Positions 8,228 through 13,800 of a stretch of 13,800 nucleotides of DNA are shown here, in pieces; within the stretch, counting starts at the first letter, position 1, and each line of letters begins with the position of its first letter. The DNA comes from CAZART01 sp964487555 (GTDB taxonomy: Bacteria > Bacteroidota > Rhodothermia > Rhodothermales > VXPQ01): NCBI GenBank assembly GCA_964487555.1, contig CAZART010000131.1:1-13800 (forward strand). Reading direction: 5' to 3'. A program made the position numbers and the translations under genes. The notes below the pieces were generated by a model. That model was not told the origin of the DNA. It did no database searches and saw nothing but the letters and a program-made list of their open reading frames with translations.

Positions 8228-8294
8228 CCGTGTGGATAACTGAGCCGTTCTTTTGATAACGCCGCACTTAAAAACGTCCCGTCGCTGCCGATAC

Positions 8295-8317
8295 ACTGAT
8301 CAACAGAAACTGATCAA
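8295..8317. promoter_or_regulatory. Candidate operator: ACTGATCAA direct repeat
   Basis: ACTGATCAA occurs at 8295-8303 and again at 8309-8317. Each copy contains the palindrome TGATCA. The pair ends 15 bp before the ATG of the ArsR-type gene, a position typical of an autoregulatory operator. This is a positional inference only; the 14-bp spacing is not a full helical turn. Confidence 0.35.
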
Positions 8318-8332
8318 ACGGCAAGCGAACCC

Positions 8333-8725
8333 ATGGATGTTACGACGAACGGCAGCAAGAGCCTCTCAGGAATGAACAACTTTGTGATCGACTCCCTCCG
8401 CACGGAGATCGGCCTGCATGAGCGGCTGGATTCGCTCACATCCATGATGAATGCTGCTGGGAATGAAACCCGCATGCGCATTCTCTATCTGTTGTGGCGA
8501 AACCGTGAAGTTCGCGTTAACGATCTCGCGTCGATTCTCGACGTGACCACCCCGGCCATCTCTCAGCAGCTGAAAAAGCTGCGTTCTCAGCGCCTCGTGC
8601 GTACCAGACGGGATGCCCAGACCGTCTACTATCGGTTGAATCCGGAAACGCCGTTTACTCAGCATCTGATCAGTTTCTTCGAAGCGCTGCCGCAGCCCGT
8701 CGTGACCATGCGGAAAGCGGTCTGA
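8333..8725 (+). CDS. ArsR-family winged-helix regulator, cysteine-free
   Basis: Small DNA-binding transcription regulator of 130 residues. The core from about residue 33 to 105 is an ArsR/SmtB winged helix: NETRMRILYLL (helix pair), NDLASILDVTTPAISQQLKKLRSQ (helix-turn-helix and recognition helix, about 63-86) and the wing LVRTRRDAQTVYYRL. The classical metal-site motif ELCVCDL is replaced by EVRVNDL at 59-65, and the protein contains no cysteine. The alpha-5 helix has a single histidine (H111). It is therefore unlikely to be an arsenic or thiol-metal sensor; its ligand is unknown. The first 30 residues are not part of the fold, and M14 is an alternative start. The adjacent genes encode CcmF and a hybrid kinase, which do not reveal its target. 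A direct repeat just upstream may be its operator. Confidence 0.88.
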   Translation: MDVTTNGSKSLSGMNNFVIDSLRTEIGLHERLDSLTSMMNAAGNETRMRILYLLWRNREVRVNDLASILDVTTPAISQQLKKLRSQRLVRTRRDAQTVYYRLNPETPFTQHLISFFEALPQPVVTMRKAV

Positions 8726-8797
8726 AGCCCCCCTGCCTGTCCGAATTCGCTTCGACTAGGATCCGTCGATTCCGACTATTCCACTTCCTGAGCTCTC

Positions 8798-11278
8798 ATG
8801 GAGTCTGCCCGACTTCCCGGCGACAACCTTCCTGCTCGAGTGCCGCTCCATCCGGGACCGGACCATTCGATCGGCAGCGCGGCGACTCCGGACTACAACG
8901 CCCATTTTCGCCGCATCTTTGAAGCGGCCCCCTTCGCCCTCAGCTTCGCCGACCGAGAGGGCGGACTAAGGATTTGCAATCAGGCGTTCCGCGACCTTTT
9001 CGGCCTCACCGAGCAAGACACGCGCGGGATCACCTACCGAGACGTTACTCATCCCGAGGACATCGAATCGAGCCGCAATTCTTTGCGTGAGTTGTGGGCC
9101 CGCAAGCGGTCGTCGATCGTGCTCGAGAAACGCTACATCCGAGGCGACGGCTCCATCTTCTGGGCGCAGGCCTCGCTATTCCTTATTGCGGATGATCGCG
9201 GCGAACCTCTCGGCAGCGTCGCCATGGTCACAGACGTGACCCAGCGCAGGGAGGTCGAGTCCGCACGCATCCTGCAGGCGCGCGAGCTTGAGGATGCAAA
9301 GGCGGTGGCGGAAGATCACGCAGAACGGCTGAGCGAACTCGTCAAGGAGCTGCAGAACGCTCGGAAGAGCGCCGAAGAAGCGACCCGCGCGAAGAGCGAG
9401 TTTCTTGCGGTGATGAGCCACGAGATCCGAACACCCATGAATGGGGTCATCGGAATGACGGACCTTCTCCTCCAGACGGAGATGCGAGAGGAGCAGCGCG
9501 AGCTCGTCGAAACCATACGGACGAGCGGCGAAAGCCTCATTGCGATCATCAACGACATTCTCGACTTCAGCAAGATTGAGGCGGGTCGCCTGGATCTTGA
9601 GACGGAACCGTTCGAGCTCCGCCTCTGCGTAGAGGCGGCCCTGGATCTGGTCGCACCGCCGGCCGCTACGAAGGGACTGTCGGTCGCCTACCTGATCGAT
9701 GAGGGCGTGCCGGAATGGATCGAAGGCGACGTGCTCCGTTTGCGGCAAGTGCTCGTCAATCTGCTGAGCAATGCCATTAAATTCACCGAAAATGGTGAAG
9801 TGGTGCTGCGCCTCTCCCTGTACGGGCAGGGCGACGAACCCAAGCTACAATTTTCGGTGCGCGACACCGGCATCGGAATTCCGGCGGAACGGATGAATCG
9901 GCTCTTCCAGTCCTTCAGTCAGATCGACGCGTCGACGACGCGTAAGTACGGCGGCACCGGACTCGGGCTTGCCATCAGCAAGCGGCTCAGCGAAATAATG
10001 GGCGGTGAGATGTGGGCCGACAGCGAACCTGGGACCGGCTCGAATTTCCATTTCACGGTTTCATTGCGCCCGATCACGCCACCTGACGACAAATCGCTGT
10101 CGTCCCTCACCGGACGAAGCGTTCTCGTAGTCGATCGCCACGAAGCCACTCGCGAAATGCTCACGCAGCAGCTTGAGCGCTACGAGCTGAAGGTCACGAA
10201 GGCGGCCTCCGGAACCGAGGCCCTCACGCTCATCGATCACAAATCCTTCGACCTGGCGATCATTGAGGCCGAGCTGGATTCGTTTGACGGCCCTACGCTG
10301 GCGCGCATCATCACTCAGACACCGAAAAATCAGGACGTACCCATCGTGTTCACGCACTATCTCGGTCAGCGGTTCGACCGAAAAAGTTTCGACTATTCCG
10401 GCGCGCTTACCAAGCCCGTCAAGCAATCACATTTGTACAGCGTTCTCGCCGACACATTGTCTCAACATTCAAAGTTCACGCCCCCCGCCCGGTCTCTGTC
10501 CGAGACACCACCGTCGGTGGTAGAAATGCCCGCACTCCGCGTTCTCCTTGCCGAAGACAATCCCGTTAATCAGAAGGTCGCGCTGCGCATGCTGATGAAA
10601 CTCGGCTTCGAGGCCGAGGTCGCCAAGAACGGCGTGGAGGCCCTCGCAGCGCTGGAGCAGACTCAGTTCGACGTCATCCTGATGGACGTGATGATGCCCG
10701 AGCTGGACGGCCTCGAAACGACGAAACGGATCATCGCGAACTGGCCGCCGGAGAAGCGGCCGCGGATCATCGCGCTGACGGCGAATGCAATGCGTGGCGA
10801 CCGTGAGGCCTGCCTCAAGGCCGGAATGGACGATTACCTCGCCAAGCCGCTCCGCGTGGACGAATTGAATGAGGTTCTCGAACGGTGCCATCGCATCGGC
10901 GGTGACGGCGTCGATCAGGGCGATGAGAGCGACCTTGCGATTACGATTAACGTGCTTGAAGAGCTGAACGAGATGCTCGGCGGCGACGACCCTGATTTCC
11001 TCGTGGGGCTGGTGAACGAGTTCCTCGCGGACTCCGTCAATTTGATGGATCGGATCCGCGAGGCCGTCCGTTCGAAAGATGCCTCAGGTCTTCAGCAGGG
11101 CGCACATACGCTTAAGTCCAGTGCCGCTATGTTCGGCGCCGACGAAATGGCCGGGACGTGCAAGGTCCTCGAGAGAATCGGCCTGCAGGGTCGTCTCGAC
11201 CAGGCGCCCGCGCTTCTCGCAAAGCTCGAAGATCTTTTCGCCAGGGTGCAGACAGACCTTCAGAAACAGGTCGGGTAA
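8798..11278 (+). CDS. Cytoplasmic hybrid histidine kinase PAS-HisKA-HATPase-REC-REC-Hpt
   Basis: Multi-step phosphorelay kinase of 826 residues. A PAS sensor (about 35-150) is followed by a coiled-coil linker (155-200). HisKA carries the phospho-accepting H208 in MSHEIRTPMNG. The HATPase domain (about 310-425) has the N box around N325, the G1 box DTGIG (356-360) and the G2 box GGTGLG (385-390). The first receiver (about 440-555) is degenerate: the phospho-Asp position is E490 (IIEAELDSFDG) and the acidic pair is reduced to DR (446-447), though T519 and K539 remain. The second receiver (579-697) is intact, with E586-D587, D630, T661 and K683. A C-terminal Hpt domain has H770 in GAHTLKSSA. The layout resembles BarA/ArcB-type kinases but without membrane segments, so it probably senses a cytoplasmic signal. 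A cognate output regulator is not in the window. Confidence 0.95.
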   Translation: MESARLPGDNLPARVPLHPGPDHSIGSAATPDYNAHFRRIFEAAPFALSFADREGGLRICNQAFRDLFGLTEQDTRGITYRDVTHPEDIESSRNSLRELWARKRSSIVLEKRYIRGDGSIFWAQASLFLIADDRGEPLGSVAMVTDVTQRREVESARILQARELEDAKAVAEDHAERLSELVKELQNARKSAEEATRAKSEFLAVMSHEIRTPMNGVIGMTDLLLQTEMREEQRELVETIRTSGESLIAIINDILDFSKIEAGRLDLETEPFELRLCVEAALDLVAPPAATKGLSVAYLIDEGVPEWIEGDVLRLRQVLVNLLSNAIKFTENGEVVLRLSLYGQGDEPKLQFSVRDTGIGIPAERMNRLFQSFSQIDASTTRKYGGTGLGLAISKRLSEIMGGEMWADSEPGTGSNFHFTVSLRPITPPDDKSLSSLTGRSVLVVDRHEATREMLTQQLERYELKVTKAASGTEALTLIDHKSFDLAIIEAELDSFDGPTLARIITQTPKNQDVPIVFTHYLGQRFDRKSFDYSGALTKPVKQSHLYSVLADTLSQHSKFTPPARSLSETPPSVVEMPALRVLLAEDNPVNQKVALRMLMKLGFEAEVAKNGVEALAALEQTQFDVILMDVMMPELDGLETTKRIIANWPPEKRPRIIALTANAMRGDREACLKAGMDDYLAKPLRVDELNEVLERCHRIGGDGVDQGDESDLAITINVLEELNEMLGGDDPDFLVGLVNEFLADSVNLMDRIREAVRSKDASGLQQGAHTLKSSAAMFGADEMAGTCKVLERIGLQGRLDQAPALLAKLEDLFARVQTDLQKQVG

Positions 11279-11316
11279 TCGACGGCGCGTCCGCGGCGTG
11301 CGCCCGTAGGAGCGAA

Positions 11317-12429
11317 TTACGTTTCGACGATGGCCTCCCGCGCCAGATCGCGGCCGTGATCGGTCAGGATCAGATGGCCGTCCGTCCTTCGAACGTACCC
11401 GTCTTCCTGTGCCTTTTTAACCACGCGGCGCGCGAACACATTCTCCCAGTTCAGGTGCTCCTGAAGGTGGCCTACGCGATTCTCCTGCTCGGCCTCCGGC
11501 AGTCCTTCGTGATGGAGCAGGTGGATCGTCAGCATCTTTTCGGCGAAAACCCATTTGTGCCGCGCATGCCGGCGGATCGCGGCGATGATGCCGTGCTGCG
11601 GGGCAAGCAAATACGCCAGACCGAAGTAGACACCTATCATGGTGGCCATCGCGCCGGCAATCGAAGCGTCCAGCACGTGCGCGAGCCAGAATCCACTCAC
11701 GGCCGACGCGACGCCGATGGCGATGCTGAGTCCTATCATCCACACGAGCCGGTCCGTGAGCAGGTACGCCGTTGCCGCCGGGCCGACCATCAGCGCCACC
11801 ACGAGAATCGCTCCTACGGCGTCGAATGCTGCGACGGCGGTAATCGACACCAGCGTCATCAGTCCGTAGTGCATCAAAACGGGGGCGAAGCCCAGCGCCG
11901 CTGCCAGGCCGGCGTCGAACGTGGCCACTTTCAGCTCTTTGTAGAAAAAATAGATAAAGCCGGCGTTGAGCAGCCCGATTCCCGCCATCACGTAGAGCGA
12001 ACGCGGGCCCAGATCCCAGCCACTGACGATCCAGCGATCGAACGGCGCGAACGCGAGCTCGCCGAGCAGAACGGCGTCCATGTCGAGATGCACGTCGCCG
12101 GCGTATTGCGCGATCAGCACGACGCCGATGCTGAACAGGACGGGAAAGACCAGTCCGATGGCCGCATCCTCTTTGACCAGCCGCGAGGAGGTGAGCAGCT
12201 CGACGAGCAGCACGGTCAGCACGCCGGTGGCCGCTGCCGCGAGAATCAGGATGGGCGAATTGAGGTCATGCGTCAGAAAGAAGCCGACGACGATGCCGGG
12301 AAGGATCGCGTGACTGATCGCATCGCTCATCATCGCCATCTTTCGGAGCACGAGGAACGTGCCGGGCAAGGCGCACGCGATGGCGACGGCCGACGCGACG
12401 AGCTGTATTTCGAGCTGTCCTTCCGTCAT
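11317..12429 (-). CDS. Metal ABC transporter permease with C-terminal winged-helix domain
   Basis: Second permease of a Mn/Zn/Fe importer (ABC-3, TroD/MntD/ZnuB family), 370 residues. The permease core (about 5-285) has several hydrophobic segments and the family motif SDAISHAILPGI (35-46). The conserved VGAILVVALMVGPAATA segment lies at 205-221. After LLAPQHG (274-280) comes a soluble cytoplasmic extension of about 80 residues (291-370). It reads as a helix (FAEKMLTIHLLHHEG), a helix-turn-helix-like part (NWENVFARRVVKKAQEDG) and a wing (YVRRTDGHLILTDHGRDLAREAI), which looks like a DtxR-type winged helix. Ordinary members of the family stop at about 280 residues. The gene starts 49 bp after the other permease and ends 38 bp from the convergent kinase gene. 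The substrate metal cannot be fixed from sequence. Confidence 0.92.
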   Translation of the reverse strand: MTEGQLEIQLVASAVAIACALPGTFLVLRKMAMMSDAISHAILPGIVVGFFLTHDLNSPILILAAAATGVLTVLLVELLTSSRLVKEDAAIGLVFPVLFSIGVVLIAQYAGDVHLDMDAVLLGELAFAPFDRWIVSGWDLGPRSLYVMAGIGLLNAGFIYFFYKELKVATFDAGLAAALGFAPVLMHYGLMTLVSITAVAAFDAVGAILVVALMVGPAATAYLLTDRLVWMIGLSIAIGVASAVSGFWLAHVLDASIAGAMATMIGVYFGLAYLLAPQHGIIAAIRRHARHKWVFAEKMLTIHLLHHEGLPEAEQENRVGHLQEHLNWENVFARRVVKKAQEDGYVRRTDGHLILTDHGRDLAREAIVET

Positions 12430-12438
12430 TTCTCGTGT

Positions 12439-12454
12439 CGGACCGCACGGTCCG
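12439..12454. promoter_or_regulatory. Perfect 7-2-7 palindrome upstream of second permease
   Basis: CGGACCG at 12439-12445, CA, then CGGTCCG at 12448-12454. It lies in the 49-bp gap between the permease genes, 10 bp before the start of the downstream one. It could be a repressor operator for an internal promoter or an RNA hairpin (6-bp stem, 4-nt loop) between the cistrons. The symmetry is seen directly; the role is inferred. Confidence 0.45.
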
Positions 12455-12478
12455 CATTATGCTCGGTGTGTGCTCGCA

Positions 12479-13600
12479 TCATCCGCCCCGCTCCGCTCGA
12501 AGCTGTTTTGCCTTCTCGACACCTTCAGTGGTCAATGCCCACGATTTCGGCTGCGGCTGCTCGACCAGGCCTCGCTCACGCAGCTTTTCCAGCGCCGAAT
12601 GTGCAACGGCGGAACCGGGGCTCATCATGCTGAGCACGGCCTCCTCATGCGGGTGCGATGGATCGTCGTGCTGCGTGCTGAGGGTGTAGAGGTCGAGCAG
12701 CACGGCCTCGATGCGGAGACGGCGGGCGTTGCGCCAGTCTCGCAACCAGCGCCAGGCCAGCCCACGATTGGGCGCCAGAAAAAGCGAGATCAGCACGATC
12801 ACGCCCATGCACAGTACGATGATCGGGCCGGTAGGCAAATTGCGACCGGTGCTGCTCACGACCGCGCCCGATACGCCGGCCATAGCACCGAAGGCGGCCG
12901 AAATGGCCACCATCCACCCGAGACGATCCGTCCACTGGCGTCCGGCCGCAGCTGGTGCGATGATCATGGCGCTCATGAGGACCACGCCGACGGTCTGGAG
13001 GCCGATGACGATGGCGATCACGAGCAGCGTCGTCAGAAGAATGTCGACGGCTCGCATCGGAAGGCCCATCGTTCGGCCGAATTCCGGATCGAACGAAAGC
13101 AGCTTCAGCTCCTTCCAGAACAGCATCATCAGGACGATGCCGGCGCCGCCGAGGACTCCCATCGTGACGACGTCGGTCTTAATGAGCGCTGCAGCCTGTC
13201 CGAAAAGGAAGGTGTCGAGGCCGGCTTGCGTGGCGTCGGGACGTCGCTGGATGAAGGTGAGCAAGACGAGCCCTATGCCGAAGAATACCGACAGCATGAT
13301 GCCGAGCAGGCTGTCGTATTTGAGGCGCGTGGTTTCGGTAACGGACATGATGATGAGCGTCGCGATCCAACCGGCCGCCGCTGCGCCGGCCATCAACACG
13401 ATCGGCGTCTTGCTGCCGGTGAGCAGAAAAGCGATCGCGATGCCCGGCAGCGCCGCATGGGAGATGGCGTCGCCGAGCAGACTCTGACCGCGGAGCACGG
13501 CGTACGTCCCAAGCGATCCGCTGACGATGCCGAGCGTGGCGGATCCCAGCGCGACCATGCGCAGGGTGTAATCCGTGAAGAGCTGCTCGAGGAGTTCCAT
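12479..13600 (-). CDS. Metal ABC transporter permease with C-terminal winged-helix domain
   Basis: First permease of the same importer (ABC-3, TroC/MntC family), 373 residues. The membrane core (about 10-278) has the motif GDAISHAALPGI (43-54) and the conserved QTVGVVLMSAMIIAPAAAG segment (202-220). After LFLAPNRG (273-280) it continues with a charged linker and a cytoplasmic domain of about 80 residues. This has RIEAVLLDLYTLS (296-308), AVAHSALEKLRERGLVEQ (331-348) and WALTTEGVEKAKQLRAE (354-370). The helix, recognition-helix and wing order is that of a winged helix, similar in layout to the extension on the partner permease. It starts 27 bp after the ATPase gene stop, which points to one operon in the order ATPase, permease, permease. 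No Shine-Dalgarno sequence is visible. Confidence 0.92.
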   Translation of the reverse strand: MELLEQLFTDYTLRMVALGSATLGIVSGSLGTYAVLRGQSLLGDAISHAALPGIAIAFLLTGSKTPIVLMAGAAAAGWIATLIIMSVTETTRLKYDSLLGIMLSVFFGIGLVLLTFIQRRPDATQAGLDTFLFGQAAALIKTDVVTMGVLGGAGIVLMMLFWKELKLLSFDPEFGRTMGLPMRAVDILLTTLLVIAIVIGLQTVGVVLMSAMIIAPAAAGRQWTDRLGWMVAISAAFGAMAGVSGAVVSSTGRNLPTGPIIVLCMGVIVLISLFLAPNRGLAWRWLRDWRNARRLRIEAVLLDLYTLSTQHDDPSHPHEEAVLSMMSPGSAVAHSALEKLRERGLVEQPQPKSWALTTEGVEKAKQLRAERGG

Positions 13601-13627
13601 ATCGACGAGGACCGTCGTTCTTCGACG

Positions 13628-13800
13628 CTAGCCGGCGACGCCGGCGCGCTCGGTCTCGGTGGACTGCGGCGCGTCGTCGCTGCGAAGAAAGGCGACGCGG
13701 CCGCCGTACGTGAGGCGCAGGTTTTCCTCCGTGAACGCCTCTTCTACGCGGCCGCTGGCGATGCGCCGGACGTTCAGAAGCATGACGTGGTCGAAGTACT
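13628..13800 (-). CDS. Metal ABC transporter ATP-binding protein, C-terminal fragment
   Basis: Only the last 57 codons are inside the window; the gene runs off the right edge. Translated from the minus strand, the fragment begins YFDHVMLLNVRRIASG and continues GRVEEAFTEENLRLTYGGRVAFL, ending at a TAG (13628-13630). The sequence FDHVMLLN, then a Gly-x-Val-Glu-Glu stretch, then the FTEENLRLTYGG block is typical of the C-terminus of TroB/MntB/ZnuC-type ATPases that power Mn, Zn or Fe uptake. The Walker A, signature and Walker B motifs lie outside the window. It ends 27 bp before the first permease, consistent with one operon. The solute-binding protein is probably further upstream on the same strand. 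Confidence 0.88.
   Translation of the reverse strand, partial: YFDHVMLLNVRRIASGRVEEAFTEENLRLTYGGRVAFLRSDDAPQSTETERAGVAG

Noticed and set aside
7959..8267. Small proteins encoded across the heptamer tract
   Set aside because: The frames give simple Arg/Ser/Asn repeats produced by the DNA repeat itself and have no sign of a conserved protein.
8253..8281. TTGATA at 8253-8258 as a -35 box for the ArsR-type gene
   Set aside because: No matching -10 element or Bacteroidota-type TAnnTTTG lies at the right distance.
11284..11304. Hairpin between the convergent kinase and permease genes as a bidirectional terminator
   Set aside because: Only five GC pairs (GGCGC/GCGCC), with no T-run on either strand; too weak to call.
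11158..12633. A 491-codon open frame on the plus strand opposite the permeases
   Set aside because: It overlaps the end of the kinase gene and lies antisense to two clear permease genes. Its product is rich in Arg, His, Gln and Asp with no domain, as expected for a high-GC shadow frame.

Overview
The window is about 60% GC by eye and gene-dense. It carries housekeeping and carbohydrate genes on the plus strand (positions 1-11278) and a convergent metal-transport operon on the minus strand (11317-13800). The RNase Y gene with a structured RNA upstream, the general lack of Shine-Dalgarno sequences, CcmF-type cytochrome c maturation, a soluble hybrid kinase and paired ABC permeases with C-terminal winged helices together suggest a Bacteroidota-related lineage such as Rhodothermota (Salinibacter/Rhodothermus-like). 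This placement is an inference; there is no rRNA in the window to confirm it.

Layout. Positions 1-252 hold a structured RNA element, possibly a 6S RNA, ending in a very strong intrinsic terminator. The RNase Y gene (rny, 272-1966) follows only 19 nt after it. Next come two tandem paralogous GH13 alpha-glucosidase-type genes (2186-3796 and 3845-5428). Their active-site signatures have diverged: the second looks canonical, while the first has altered residues at the -1 subsite and in the NHD motif. An orphan ccmF (5604-8054) encodes a cytochrome c heme lyase. A 278-bp intergenic region (8055-8332) then carries a heptanucleotide repeat tract with an inverted counterpart. It is followed by a small cysteine-free ArsR-type regulator (8333-8725) and a large cytoplasmic hybrid histidine kinase (8798-11278) with the order PAS, HisKA, HATPase, degenerate receiver, receiver, Hpt.

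On the minus strand, reading from the right edge, are the last codons of an ABC ATPase (13628-13800, cut by the window end) and two ABC-3 family metal permeases (12479-13600 and 11317-12429). This is a Tro/Mnt/Znu-type importer for Mn, Zn or Fe. The solute-binding protein is not in the window. Both permeases end in an extra cytoplasmic domain of about 80 residues that resembles a DtxR-type winged helix. This recalls the chlamydial YtgCR permease-repressor fusion, but here it occurs in both permease subunits. A perfect 7-2-7 palindrome sits in the gap between the two permease genes.

The most interesting signals are the doubled permease/winged-helix architecture with its nearby palindrome, the heptamer repeat tract, the divergent GH13 pair, and the RNA/terminator arrangement that leaves almost no room for an independent rny promoter. 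No mobile element, CRISPR array, tRNA or rRNA was seen.
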